A DNA stretch of 64,000 bases, from assembly GCA_046732795.1 (NCBI GenBank), contig JBKPNV010000044.1, positions 28,137-92,136 on the forward strand, in the 5' to 3' direction. Below, piece after piece: positions 8,094 through 16,556 of this stretch. Origin of the DNA: Gp6-AA40 sp046732795. Lineage in GTDB: Bacteria; Acidobacteriota; Vicinamibacteria; Vicinamibacterales; UBA2999. How positions within the stretch are numbered: the first letter of the stretch is position 1; each line of letters opens with the position of its first letter. Under the pieces are notes generated by a model. It did no database searches. It saw only the letters and a list, made by a program, of their open reading frames with translations, and was not told the origin of the DNA. Position numbers and translations under genes: made by a program.

Positions 8094-9791
8094 GTGAAGC
8101 CCTGGCTGGCGCACTACGACCGCGACGTCCCTCATTCGCTGACTCCCTATCCCGATCTCACGCTGCTCGACTATCTGTCGAAGCTCGCGCGCGAACACGG
8201 TGACAAAACGGCTCTGCTTTTCAAGGGCTCGACCATGTCGTATGGCCAGCTCGAGGCCGCGAGCACCGCGCTGTCAGCAGCATTGTGGAAGCTCGGTGTC
8301 CGCAAGGGTGATCGCGTAGCGCTGCTGCTGCCCAATTGTCCGCAGTTTCTCGTCGCGCAGTTCGCCGCCTGGAAAGTGGGCGCGGTCGTCGTGGGCGTCA
8401 ATCCCACCTATTCCGAGCGCGAACTCGAACAGACGCTCGACGCGGCGCACGCCCAGACCATCGTCACGCTGACCGCCTTCTACGAGCGCGTGAAACGCGT
8501 TCAGGGACGAGTCGGTCTTCGCCACATCATCGCGACCTCGATCAAAGACTATCTGCCGCCGTTCCTGCGAGTGCTCTTTACGGTTTTCAAAGAGCGCAAG
8601 GAGGGGCACCGCATTCGCCTCGCCAGCGGGGATCACTGGATGGGCGGCCTTATTCGCGAGCACACCGGTAGCGCGCGACCGGCCGTCGAGGTCGGTCCCG
8701 GCGATCAGGCCGTCATTCTGTCGAGTGGCGGGACGACAGGGACGCCGAAGGGCGTCGTCGGGCTGCACAGGCATTACATTGCCGCGGGCCGGCAGCTGTA
8801 CGCATGGACGAAATCGGCAACGAGGGCATGGGTCGACGTCATCATGCTGCCGCTGCCGCTGTTCCATGTCTATGCCAACGTCGGCGTGCAGCCGCTCGCG
8901 TTCCTCGGCCCGAACCCGATTTCGCTCATCCCGAATCCGCGCGACATCGGCGACCTGCTGAAGACGATCCACTCAGTGAAGCCGGCTTTCTTCAATGGCG
9001 TGCCAACGCTGTACACCGCGATGCTGAACCATCCACGGGTTCGCGCGGGCACGATCGATCTCAGTTCGATCAAGCTGTGCTTCTCCGGCGCTGCGGCACT
9101 GATGGCCGAGACGAAGCGTCAGTTCGAAGAGAAGACAGGCGCCCGGATTATCGAGGGGTACTCGCTGACTGAAGGCATGATGGCGTGCTGCGTGAATCCG
9201 GTACAAGGTACCAACAAGACCGGATCCATCGGCATGCCGCTTCCCGACGTCGAGGTCCGGATCGTCGATGCAGACAGCGGCGTCGGCGAACTGCCTGTCG
9301 GGCAGGTCGGCGAAATGATCATGCACGCGCCGCAATACATGTCGGAGTATTGCAACAATCCGCTCGAGACCGCCGAAGCGCTTCGCGTGCATGACGATGG
9401 CCGCACGTGGCTGCACACCGGCGACCTCGCATACATGGACGAGGACGGGTACGTGTTCCTGGTGGACCGCAAGAAGGACATGTTGAAGACCAGCGGGTTT
9501 CAAGTATGGCCGCGAGAGATTGAGGAGGTGATCTCCGCTCACCCTGCTGTACTCGAAGTCGGTGTCGCTGGCGTGCCGGATCAAGTGAAAGGAGAAGTCG
9601 CGAAGGCGTGGATCGTCCTGAAGACCGGTGTCGCTCCACCGACGGCAGACGAAATTCGCACGTATTGTCGTCAACGGCTGGCGCCGTACAAAGTGCCCGC
9701 ACACGTTGAATTCCGGAACGCACTGCCGAAAACGATGGTCGGAAAAGTTCTGCGGCGAGCACTCGTGGCTGAGGCGGCCCGGTCTAACTGA
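8094..9791 (+). CDS. fadD: long-chain acyl-CoA ligase (AMP-forming)
   Basis: This 565-residue protein activates fatty acids to acyl-CoA through an acyl-adenylate. The AMP-binding P-loop SSGGTTGTPKG lies near residue 212. GYSLTEG and the HTGDLAYMDEDGYV block follow, and the C-terminal cap has DRKKDMLKTSGFQVWPREIEE and the catalytic-lysine region LPKTMVGKVLRR. Those positions and its length match FadD-like ligases rather than acetyl-CoA synthetases. The start is GTG 8094 (MKPWLAHYD). It follows argF by 35 bases, probably only by proximity. Its stop overlaps the end of the convergent pxpA gene by eight bases. Chain-length preference cannot be read from sequence. Confidence 0.88.
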   Translation: MKPWLAHYDRDVPHSLTPYPDLTLLDYLSKLAREHGDKTALLFKGSTMSYGQLEAASTALSAALWKLGVRKGDRVALLLPNCPQFLVAQFAAWKVGAVVVGVNPTYSERELEQTLDAAHAQTIVTLTAFYERVKRVQGRVGLRHIIATSIKDYLPPFLRVLFTVFKERKEGHRIRLASGDHWMGGLIREHTGSARPAVEVGPGDQAVILSSGGTTGTPKGVVGLHRHYIAAGRQLYAWTKSATRAWVDVIMLPLPLFHVYANVGVQPLAFLGPNPISLIPNPRDIGDLLKTIHSVKPAFFNGVPTLYTAMLNHPRVRAGTIDLSSIKLCFSGAAALMAETKRQFEEKTGARIIEGYSLTEGMMACCVNPVQGTNKTGSIGMPLPDVEVRIVDADSGVGELPVGQVGEMIMHAPQYMSEYCNNPLETAEALRVHDDGRTWLHTGDLAYMDEDGYVFLVDRKKDMLKTSGFQVWPREIEEVISAHPAVLEVGVAGVPDQVKGEVAKAWIVLKTGVAPPTADEIRTYCRQRLAPYKVPAHVEFRNALPKTMVGKVLRRALVAEAARSN

Positions 9792-10545
9792 CGCCGACCG
9801 GCTGAATGACGACGCCCGCCCGGGTCAACGCCTGCCGCATGCGCGACGCCAACGACGCCGCTCCCGGCGTGTCCCCGTGAACGCAAATGGTGTCGATGTC
9901 GAGCACCAGTCGCGATCCGTCAATCGCGGTGATGACACGGTCCCGCGCCATTGAGACGGCCCGGGTCACCACCACCTCGGGATCCTCGATAACAGCGCCC
10001 GCCTCGTGTCGCGGCACGAGCGTGCCGTCAGACCGATAGGCACGATCGGCAAACCCTTCACGTGCAGTCTTGAGACCGCACCTCTGGCCTGCGGCGACGA
10101 GTTCGGATCCGGGGAGGCCAAACAGAATCAGTGTCCGGTCTACGGCCGCGGTTGCGCGCGCAATTGCGTCTGCTATGGCGCGATCGCGAACCGCCATGTT
10201 GTAGAGAGCGCCGTGAGCCTTCACGTGCTGAAGACGAATTCCTTGAGCCGCGGCAACCGCCGACAGTGCTCCAATCTGATACACAACGAGATCTTCGATC
10301 TCACGCGGTGTCGCTCGAATGTCTCGTCGGCCGAAGCCAACTAGATCGGGGAACCCAGGGTGAGCACCTATCGACACTTCATGCTGTCGAGCCAGAGAAA
10401 CCGTCTCGCGCATCACACCTGGGTCGCCTGCATGAAAACCACACGCAACGCTCGCCGACGTAATGGCGGGCATCAAAAGGGCGTCCTGGCCGAGCTTGTA
10501 AGCCCCGAAGGACTCCCCCATATCCGCATTGAGATCCAAACGCAT
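9784..10545 (-). CDS. pxpA: 5-oxoprolinase subunit A (LamB/YcsF family)
   Basis: The protein belongs to the LamB/YcsF family, now known as PxpA, which works with PxpB and PxpC to open 5-oxoproline to glutamate using ATP. Signatures are DLNADMGESFG at the N-terminus, SVACGFHAGDP near residue 32, IGAHPGFPDLVGFGRR, VKAHGALYN, and the C-terminal CVHGD. Its 253 residues are the full family length. The partners pxpB and pxpC are not adjacent, whereas many genomes keep the three together, so they must lie elsewhere or be absent. It is monocistronic here, convergent with fadD. Confidence 0.9.
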   Translation of the reverse strand: MRLDLNADMGESFGAYKLGQDALLMPAITSASVACGFHAGDPGVMRETVSLARQHEVSIGAHPGFPDLVGFGRRDIRATPREIEDLVVYQIGALSAVAAAQGIRLQHVKAHGALYNMAVRDRAIADAIARATAAVDRTLILFGLPGSELVAAGQRCGLKTAREGFADRAYRSDGTLVPRHEAGAVIEDPEVVVTRAVSMARDRVITAIDGSRLVLDIDTICVHGDTPGAASLASRMRQALTRAGVVIQPVGVS

Positions 10546-10670
10546 TACTGTGAAGACAGTCGTGTAATTCTTCCCACGTTCCTCGCCACGGTAAAAACAC
10601 GCACTACACGATTTTCTTAGAGAAACATGCCGGCACGTGCATTGCCTCTTTATCGAGGGTCGGCCTGTGG

Positions 10671-10691
10671 TTTACGGCAGGGCGCCGTAAA
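10671..10691. other. hairpin in the pxpA-DGQHR intergenic region
   Basis: TTTACGGC at 10671-10678 and GCCGTAAA at 10684-10691 form an eight-base-pair stem with a five-base loop. It lies 27 bases upstream of a stronger hairpin with a T-tract. No gene is visible between 10546 and 10769. Confidence 0.5.
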
Positions 10692-10719
10692 TGCTGGGGG
10701 GAGCCAGGCTGGCATTTGC

Positions 10720-10766
10720 AGGATGGGGCACTCTTAATCGGGCGCCCCGTCCTGTATTCTTTTTTA
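10720..10766 (+). terminator. intrinsic terminator reading rightward
   Basis: The arms AGGATGGGGC (10720-10729) and GCCCCGTCCT (10744-10753) pair over ten positions with one G-T wobble. On the plus strand they are followed by a T-rich tract containing six consecutive T. Both neighbouring genes run leftward, so this polarity fits neither; on the minus strand no U-tract follows the stem. It may end an unannotated rightward transcript or block antisense transcription into the DGQHR gene. Confidence 0.5.
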
Positions 10767-10769
10767 GCC

Positions 10770-11900
10770 CTAAACGCCCGCCCCCTCAGGGTATTCAAGA
10801 GCCAACTTCAGTTCCCGCGCGAGCGAGTCCACGGTCGTTCCCGCGCGTTTCCAGACACCCTCGCTCTCAAACCGTACGTTGCCGATACGCCGACCCCACG
10901 GAGCCATCACGCGGCCAATTGCCCGATAATCGCTGCGGTCTGCATGTTCCTGGTCGAGACGCCGCACGACATCGGGGGCAACGCGAATGAAGGCGCGCAA
11001 CGCGGTCGCTGACTTGATGCTGTACTTGCGCCCATTCCACGCGACGCCAAACACCACTGACACCTGCTTGAAATAATTCACGAAGAACCTTTTCGATTCC
11101 TCGCGGAAGTCGGCGGCCTTGCGCGGACCACCAAACGCATCGCTCGCGAAGAGCTTCTTGAGCTCCTGGGCCAGCGGCGCCTGTGCAACACGTCCATGGC
11201 CGACGCCGAGCAGCTTGATCTCGCCTTTCAATGGAGAATCCTCGCGATCGTTCAGCGCCCGGACGACATCGTGCGCCGCCGCCAACGCATCGTCGCGATA
11301 CAACTGCCGTCCGGAGAGGCTCACCAGGTGCGATGCATTCAGGCGGGTGTGCTTGGCGTTGATCGTCACAAACATCTGAACGACGTGGTCTTCCGGCAAA
11401 CGGTCGAAGATGATGGCTGGGACCGTGAAGTCCTCGTCCTTGATGTTGTCGATATCGGCATGCAACGCGAGCAGGCGATGCTGGCCGTCAATGGCACGGA
11501 GGATGCCTTCGCGCTCGGGCACTTTCAGGCGGCCGATTGCAGCGCCGTCTGACGCGGGCTCGAACGTGAGCTTCTCGTCACACGAGATGATGACTGCTCC
11601 GGCGATGGAGGGAAGATCGCGCGCCTGTCGGCACTGCTCGTAATACTGGACGAGTTCGTCGATTTTTCGCCTGATGATCTGCCGCTGGTACGCCTTCTCG
11701 CTCGACGCAATACGACGCTCGAGGAGATCCCAATTCACCTTCGACGGTGTCTTCTTATTGCCGCCACGGACCGGCTGCCCGGCGTCCCCGTAGTTCAGCA
11801 CTTCGAAGCGCACAAGCTTGTCGATGTCTCCTGCGGTCAGCGAGGCCTGGTAAAACCGGACCCCGAACTGCTGCATACGGATGGCGGCCACGTTAATCAT
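10770..11900 (-). CDS. DGQHR-domain protein, DndB-related
   Basis: The 376-residue protein carries the signature AIDGQHRLLALHA at about 136-148. Downstream is the companion segment MFVTINAKHTRLNASHL, typical of the DGQHR/DndB superfamily. DndB is a regulator in DNA phosphorothioation systems; other DGQHR proteins occur in defence islands or alone. No dnd, ssp or restriction genes are visible on either side, so this is an orphan. I start it at ATG 11900 (MINVAAIRM), because a good promoter at 11946-11975 lies inside any longer reading. There is no clear Shine-Dalgarno sequence. The rightward terminator at 10720-10766 lies just past its 3' end. Biochemical function is unknown. Confidence 0.75.
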   Translation of the reverse strand: MINVAAIRMQQFGVRFYQASLTAGDIDKLVRFEVLNYGDAGQPVRGGNKKTPSKVNWDLLERRIASSEKAYQRQIIRRKIDELVQYYEQCRQARDLPSIAGAVIISCDEKLTFEPASDGAAIGRLKVPEREGILRAIDGQHRLLALHADIDNIKDEDFTVPAIIFDRLPEDHVVQMFVTINAKHTRLNASHLVSLSGRQLYRDDALAAAHDVVRALNDREDSPLKGEIKLLGVGHGRVAQAPLAQELKKLFASDAFGGPRKAADFREESKRFFVNYFKQVSVVFGVAWNGRKYSIKSATALRAFIRVAPDVVRRLDQEHADRSDYRAIGRVMAPWGRRIGNVRFESEGVWKRAGTTVDSLARELKLALEYPEGAGV

Positions 11901-11945
11901 TCGTTTATTTGTCCGTCTGGGAGATTTCGCGCACGGAAGAGGCGA

Positions 11946-11975
11946 ATTGTAGCGGCCAGTCGCCCATAATCTCAA
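11946..11975 (-). promoter_or_regulatory. promoter of the DGQHR gene
   Basis: On the minus strand -35 TTGAGA (11975-11970) and -10 TACAAT (11951-11946) are separated by 18 bases. This puts the transcription start near 11939 and leaves about 38 bases before ATG 11900. The stretch 11976-12146 behind it is AT-richer than its surroundings and holds no supported gene. Confidence 0.5.
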
Positions 11976-12146
11976 CCCGTTTCTGTCGGAATCCCCGATG
12001 AGCCAAGCTCTTCCACAATGGAAGGTTCTTCGTTCAAAGCATGGGTTCGGTTGAAGTTAAACGAATTGTTCATCTATTCAGCTGATTACCCGTCTACCTG
12101 TTTTTGTCATATGCCTGTGCACGGGTCCGCGGACAGGCTGGAGCGC

Positions 12147-13211
12147 TCAGGCGCCGTGCGAGGGCGCGAGAGCCCGGGAGTGCGGCGGAGCGGAGTCCTG
12201 GAGGACCCGATCCTTGAGCTTGACCAGGCCGAAAAGGAAAAAGGTAAACGCGATGTACGACACGATCGCCTGCTCGAAAGTAAGCGCCTTGTGCAGCCAG
12301 AAGCTCGCGATGCCGTAGACCATCTCGACGTGAATCCAATACACGAAGAGAGAGGCCACGCCAAAATCGCGGATCGGAGACCAGCCGCGGAAGAATGCGT
12401 TCCACAGGTACCCGATTGGTATCGATGTGATAAGAACGCCGAGCCGCACAAAAAAGAACGTGGGCGACCCAGTCCAGAAAGTCGTGCCCGTGTAGAACGT
12501 CGGCAGGTAGGTCGACAGATAGCCGACCACGGCAATCAGCGGGCCGCTAATCGCCAGTGCTTTCAGCGCTGTCCGTTCTTCGTCATCCGTCCTTGTCCGA
12601 TCGAGCCACAGCCCGATCACGACCCCGCAGAGCAGAAATCCGGCCCACGGAAACAGCGTGAATGCTCCGGACCCGGGCACCGCTTTGAAATACCACTGGA
12701 TCGGGTAGGGCATCGATGCAATAGCGGTCTCTTGTCGGATCAGAGGTGTGGCCAGAACGAACAACAACGCGCCAGCACTCAAAGCGGCGGCGCGCCACAG
12801 ATCTTTCGCCGCGATGCGCCACAACACCGCGGCCAGTACCATCGACAGCCCCATGACGTTCAGGATGTCGACCTTGAAGAGGGTTTGCGGAAACGGCCCG
12901 CCGCTGACGATGAACGACTGAAGACGGAAAAGGACACCAAGTCCGAGAATCTGCCAACCCCTGCGACGAGCGATCGCCGCAGCTGCAGAAACGGTCAGCC
13001 CGCGTCGCTGCCTCGAGCCGATTGCGAGCGCCAGTGCAACACCGGCGAGAAACAGAAACAAGGGCGCGCTGAATCCGCCGATCGCGATCGCCCATCGGTA
13101 TGGATGTTCGGAACGGTCGGGGACGCGCACCCACGCGTCGAACAGGTGCGCTTCCACCATGATCAACACGGCGACGCCGCGCAGCCAGTCGAGATACGAT
13201 CTGCGACGCAC
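12147..13211 (-). CDS. heparan-alpha-glucosaminide N-acetyltransferase-like membrane protein (DUF1624 type)
   Basis: This is a 354-residue polytopic membrane protein, probably with nine or ten transmembrane helices. It opens RSYLDWLRGVAVLIMVEAHLFD, the conserved start of bacterial HGSNAT-catalytic/DUF1624 proteins, where an Arg-Gly pair precedes the first helix and a His follows. The middle DILNVMGLSMVLAA and the C-terminal FVYWIHVEMVYG match the same family. Such proteins are thought to move acyl groups across the inner membrane to sugars; the substrate here is unknown. The last ~20 residues are hydrophilic and unconserved. It is leftward and separated by about 110 bases from the FTR1 gene end, so probably a separate unit. 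Confidence 0.75.
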   Translation of the reverse strand: MRRRSYLDWLRGVAVLIMVEAHLFDAWVRVPDRSEHPYRWAIAIGGFSAPLFLFLAGVALALAIGSRQRRGLTVSAAAAIARRRGWQILGLGVLFRLQSFIVSGGPFPQTLFKVDILNVMGLSMVLAAVLWRIAAKDLWRAAALSAGALLFVLATPLIRQETAIASMPYPIQWYFKAVPGSGAFTLFPWAGFLLCGVVIGLWLDRTRTDDEERTALKALAISGPLIAVVGYLSTYLPTFYTGTTFWTGSPTFFFVRLGVLITSIPIGYLWNAFFRGWSPIRDFGVASLFVYWIHVEMVYGIASFWLHKALTFEQAIVSYIAFTFFLFGLVKLKDRVLQDSAPPHSRALAPSHGA

Positions 13212-13321
13212 CTTACTATTTTGAGGCTTTCCCAGGCGCGATCTGATGACCGATCAAGCGAAACCGAGCCTCGGCTGTCCGCCGCTGTCCACGAGAATGA
13301 CGGGGTGCGCGTTCGATATCT

Positions 13322-14119
13322 TCAGCGAACGGCCGTCTGCCGCATGCCGGGAGCCGGTGCTGTCGTCGGCGGCTTTCTGGATCCGAATAATGTGGAGAAG
13401 AGCAGCCAGGCTACTGGCAGCGCCAGCAGCATGTAGCTGAGGAATTGGCCATATCGTCCATCAGGACCGTAAGGCTCCGTGGCCCAATGAAGCGCTTCAC
13501 TGCCCTGCCAGAGATTCGCTTCGGTGAGCTCATGAAAACCGTAGATTGCCAGTTGCACGACGAACACGGACAGGAACACTGCGGTCACCTGGAAGAAGAG
13601 ACCCAGGTTGATGCGATATCCGTAACGAGACCACAGCCACGCAACGAACGCGGCACTCGACACTCCAGCAGTTGCCCCGATCAGGATGTTGACGGCCGCT
13701 TCCTGAAAGAGCAGCGTGCCCATGAGCAGCGCCGTCTCCATTCCTTCGCGCGTGATCATCAACAGCGTGAAGAGGAATACACCGGCGAATGCTTTCGCAC
13801 CAGTCTTCATCGCTGACGATTCGAGGTGCGATTCGATCTCGCGTTTCATCTTCCGTGCATGACGCCACATGTGGACGATGAGTGAGGCCACGAGTACCGC
13901 GGCGACCAGCGCGAGCACTCCTTCCCACAAGGCCTGGTTGGACGCTTGTTGAAACAAGAGCGCCGCTCCGATGCTGACCAGAATCGACAGGCCGATGCCC
14001 CAGTGCACTGCCGAGACCAGGCTCGATCGCCCCGCCTTCTTCAAATACGCCAGGCTGATCGCAACGATAAGAAACGCTTCGAGTCCTTCACGCAGCGTGA
14101 TGACAAATGCCTGTAACAT
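13322..14119 (-). CDS. FTR1-family iron permease
   Basis: This 265-residue inner-membrane protein belongs to the FTR1/EfeU family of ferric/ferrous permeases. Both iron-binding REGxE motifs are present: REGLE at residues 10-14 in helix 1 and REGME at 124-128 in helix 4. About seven hydrophobic helices are visible. I start it at ATG 14119 (MLQAFVITLREGLE); a longer in-frame start at 14173 would add 18 polar residues that the family lacks. There is no adjacent multicopper oxidase, EfeO or EfeB, so the redox partner is not local. An inverted repeat at 14136-14150, just ahead of the start, could be a metal-regulator site. Confidence 0.88.
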   Translation of the reverse strand: MLQAFVITLREGLEAFLIVAISLAYLKKAGRSSLVSAVHWGIGLSILVSIGAALLFQQASNQALWEGVLALVAAVLVASLIVHMWRHARKMKREIESHLESSAMKTGAKAFAGVFLFTLLMITREGMETALLMGTLLFQEAAVNILIGATAGVSSAAFVAWLWSRYGYRINLGLFFQVTAVFLSVFVVQLAIYGFHELTEANLWQGSEALHWATEPYGPDGRYGQFLSYMLLALPVAWLLFSTLFGSRKPPTTAPAPGMRQTAVR

Positions 14120-14135
14120 GGCAGCCCCGCTAAAC

Positions 14136-14150
14136 TGAGATCGAGTCTCA
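14136..14150. promoter_or_regulatory. inverted repeat upstream of the FTR1 gene
   Basis: TGAGA and TCTCA flank TCGAG, 17 bases upstream of the FTR1 start codon. It does not match the Fur box consensus. Position suggests an operator, but the arms are only five bases long. Confidence 0.3.
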
Positions 14151-14195
14151 AGTCTATTACGGCTGCCTTTCACGAAACAACTATTCCCGGGAGAC

Positions 14196-14216
14196 CGGCG
14201 CTTTTTTCAAGCGCCG
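14196..14216. terminator. hairpin after the exported methyltransferase gene
   Basis: CGGCGCTT and AAGCGCCG form an eight-base-pair stem over a five-base loop, 58 bases beyond the stop of the leftward methyltransferase gene. No U-tract follows on the minus strand, so it may stabilise a 3' end rather than act as a full intrinsic terminator. Confidence 0.35.
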
Positions 14217-14273
14217 CCTCCGGGCCCCTGGGAGGTTGTAATTTGTTCAGGTTGAAATTGCGTTTTGGAGAAA

Positions 14274-14828
14274 TTACTGAATCGGAATCGTCCAGAAGTA
14301 CACCGTCCGGCCGTTGACGTTCAGCGTTTCTTTTGGCTTTCGCTCGGTTCCGTCTGAGCTCATATCGAAGGCATGCGACACGATGCGAGTTCCGGGTTTG
14401 AGCTCTTTGTTCAACTTCGGGATGAGCTTCACATTGAGCGACGGAAGCAGGTAGAGCGTCACAACCGTCGCTTCGCTGATGTCAGTCGTGAAGAGATCCT
14501 GATTGAGGAACTTCACCCGATCGCCGACACCGGCTGTCTTGAGATTTTCCGTGGCCTCTTTGATACGTTGCGGGTCGATGTCGATACCCACGCCGCGGGC
14601 GCCATAGGTCTTGGCCGCCGTGATCGGAATGCGGCCGTCGCCCGACCCGAGGTCGTAAATGACGTCATTTTTCGTCACCTTGGCCAACTTGAGCATCGCG
14701 TCCACGACCTCTTGTGGGGTGGGAACGAAGATCACGTCTGGCGAGCGCAGGGGCTGCTGCGCCCAGGCAGGCGCGACAACCGTCGTGACCAGAATCGTCA
14801 GGATCAGAAGCAGTCTGCGAGCAGTCAT
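14274..14828 (-). CDS. secreted SAM-dependent methyltransferase-like protein
   Basis: The 184-residue protein begins with a clear Sec signal peptide (MTARRLLLILTILVTTVVAP, cleavage near AWAQ). A compact class-I methyltransferase fold follows. Motif I is DLGSGDGRI at 59-67, the acidic strand-2 end is GVGIDIDPQR, and FLNQDLF is motif III. The region VPTPQEVVDAMLKLAKV before motif I is typical of a family often found with signal peptides in acidobacteria and planctomycetes. The odd point is location, since SAM is not normally present outside the cytoplasm. It could use another ligand, act before export, or be mislocalised by prediction. No partner gene is obvious; the next upstream gene is the HTH protein. 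Confidence 0.75.
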   Translation of the reverse strand: MTARRLLLILTILVTTVVAPAWAQQPLRSPDVIFVPTPQEVVDAMLKLAKVTKNDVIYDLGSGDGRIPITAAKTYGARGVGIDIDPQRIKEATENLKTAGVGDRVKFLNQDLFTTDISEATVVTLYLLPSLNVKLIPKLNKELKPGTRIVSHAFDMSSDGTERKPKETLNVNGRTVYFWTIPIQ

Positions 14829-14973
14829 GAGCCTCCTTCAAACCGGACCGCGGCGCTGTCTGTGCCCGCCGACGGCTGGTTTTGCCAATATCTCTGGCGC
14901 GATTGCGCCAAGGACCGCGTCGCGGTCCAGCGTAAAGGAGGATTATCTAACAGCTTCCAAATCAGCCGCTAGC

Positions 14974-14997
14974 AGCTGGCGGAAATATCCGCCAGCT
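14974..14997. terminator. hairpin at the end of the RodZ-like HTH gene
   Basis: AGCTGGCGGA (14974-14983) and its exact complement (14988-14997) form a ten-base-pair stem with an AATA loop. The stem touches the stop codon of the leftward HTH gene. No U-tract follows, so it is either a Rho-assisted or mRNA-stabilising 3' structure. Confidence 0.45.
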
Positions 14998-15479
14998 CAA
15001 GGAAGGGTTCGCGGTGCGCGTCGCTGACGGAACGCGGGCTCGGCGCCAGTCAGGCGGTTCCACAGTGCACGGCCCGGCTGGGTCAGAAACGCATGCCACG
15101 CGGGCTTGGTGTCCTCCGATGCGCGCTTATCGGTACTGCGGCGGCCCTGAGGGTGGCTGAACTCGTCCTGGTAACCAGACGAGGACGCCACGATCGAAGC
15201 GATCTCCTGAATCGTCCCGCCGGCACGACGGTCGCCCTGAGGGAACAGCCGGCAGAATTCCTCCACCGTATCCACGGGATCGAGATCCACGGCCAGCGCA
15301 TACTCGCGAATCCAGGCGCGCGAGTACAGGCCACGCGGCCAGCCGGTCAGATCGTTTCGTTCGAGGCCTTCGAGAAGATCGCGCCGGATTCGCAGGGTGG
15401 CCGCAATTTCCTCGATCGACACACGATTGCGCGTACGATGACGACGCAACCGCGTTACGAACATCTCCTGAGGGTTCAT
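14997..15479 (-). CDS. helix-turn-helix protein with RodZ-type N-domain
   Basis: Residues 5-70 form a Cro/C1-like HTH of the kind found at the N-terminus of RodZ: a LRRHRTRNRVSIEEIAATL helix pair, then LEGLERNDLTGWPRGLYSRAWIREYA, where the Pro-Gly-x-Tyr/Phe-x-R-x-x-I/L-R-x-Y pattern is characteristic. RodZ continues with a membrane helix and a periplasmic domain. Here the remaining ~85 residues are polar and low in complexity, and no transmembrane segment is visible, so it is a soluble relative. It may be a transcription factor or a truncated morphogenesis protein. It is leftward, with a gap of about 230 bases to hemQ upstream. Confidence 0.6.
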   Translation of the reverse strand: MNPQEMFVTRLRRHRTRNRVSIEEIAATLRIRRDLLEGLERNDLTGWPRGLYSRAWIREYALAVDLDPVDTVEEFCRLFPQGDRRAGGTIQEIASIVASSSGYQDEFSHPQGRRSTDKRASEDTKPAWHAFLTQPGRALWNRLTGAEPAFRQRRAPRTLP

Positions 15480-15708
15480 GTGGTCTCCAGTAGCGTGGAG
15501 AACCAGAGCAATTCCCGCGCCTTCGACCGGTTTCGGCAGTGCGCTTCTTTCTCCTTCAATGACGGAGACTTACTGGACTCGACGAAACCGTAACCGGGGC
15601 GAGTTGTTCCAAATTCGCCCCCTTGGATTACGGATTTCCGTATTCCAGATCGAGCCGTGCCTGAGGAATTTAACGTCGATCCGGCGTTTGTCGAACGTCT
15701 CCCGGGCT

Positions 15709-16527
15709 CTAGTCCAGAGTGGGAACGGCGCCGCCAAGATAAGTGGCAAGGTGGGTCAGATCGAACTGCAAACCGGTATAGAAGGGACCGAACTCGGCAA
15801 ATTTCGCGCTCGCTTCATCGAAGCGCATCTCGTAAATCAACTTCTTGAACACCAGCGGATCCTGCGCGAACAAATCAACGCCCCACTCCCAATCGTCATA
15901 GCCAATGGAGCCGGAGATGACCTGCGTGACCTTGCCCGAGTAGTGGCGTCCGATCATTCCGTGTTCGCGCATCATGCTTGCGCGTCGCTCGAAGGGCTCC
16001 GAGTACCAATTGACGCTCTCGCCTCGGCGCTTGTTCATCGGATAGAAGCACACGTAACGCGCGCGCGGCATCTCGATGAAGAGACGGCTCATCACCCGTT
16101 GCCGCTGCGTTTCCATTTCTGAGTCGAACGCGCTCTCGAATGCGTCGCTTCCCGGCTTATGGATTGCGCCAAGCTGCTCGTGGAGCTTGCCGGTCATCTC
16201 ATACATGCCGAGCTCGACGATCGAGACGTACGATGTCGTCGTGTCCAGATAGCCGTGCAGCTCGGTCCGCGACAGCGCCAGTTGCGCCTGGGCGATCTGC
16301 TCGAAACCCCGGCGGAAACAGATGAACATCAGGTCCGCCTTGTGCCCCAGCATCTGCACGGCGGCCGTCGATCCCGCATCGGGCACCGAGAGCGCGCGCA
16401 CTGCCTCGTCCGACATGCGCTGCAGGTCCGCTGGTCCGGCGCCGCGCAAGCGTTCCCAGCGAACGCGGAACATCAGGTGAAGGATGCTCCAGCCTTCGAG
16501 TGACTCCGGTACGAGTGGGTTGTGCAT
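15709..16527 (-). CDS. hemQ: coproheme decarboxylase HemQ (chlorite dismutase family)
   Basis: HemQ turns coproheme III into heme b in the coproporphyrin-dependent pathway used by actinobacteria, firmicutes and acidobacteria. The 272-residue protein has the radical-site tyrosine Y162 in FYPMNKRR. H189 in REHGMIGRHYSGK is the likely proximal heme ligand. The conserved QVISGSIGYDDWEWGVDLF block sits at 202-220. True chlorite dismutases carry a distal arginine in a different context, so HemQ is the better call. It starts 30 bases after the RND pump gene in the same direction and could be co-transcribed. Other heme genes (hemH, hemY) are not nearby. Confidence 0.88.
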   Translation of the reverse strand: MHNPLVPESLEGWSILHLMFRVRWERLRGAGPADLQRMSDEAVRALSVPDAGSTAAVQMLGHKADLMFICFRRGFEQIAQAQLALSRTELHGYLDTTTSYVSIVELGMYEMTGKLHEQLGAIHKPGSDAFESAFDSEMETQRQRVMSRLFIEMPRARYVCFYPMNKRRGESVNWYSEPFERRASMMREHGMIGRHYSGKVTQVISGSIGYDDWEWGVDLFAQDPLVFKKLIYEMRFDEASAKFAEFGPFYTGLQFDLTHLATYLGGAVPTLD

Positions 16528-16556
16528 GGAGAGAATGTTACTCGCTCAATGCTCGT

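Noticed and set aside
10770..11900. A DNA phosphorothioation (Dnd/Ssp) defence island
   Set aside because: Only a DGQHR protein is present. None of the sulfur-insertion or restriction genes lies on either side.
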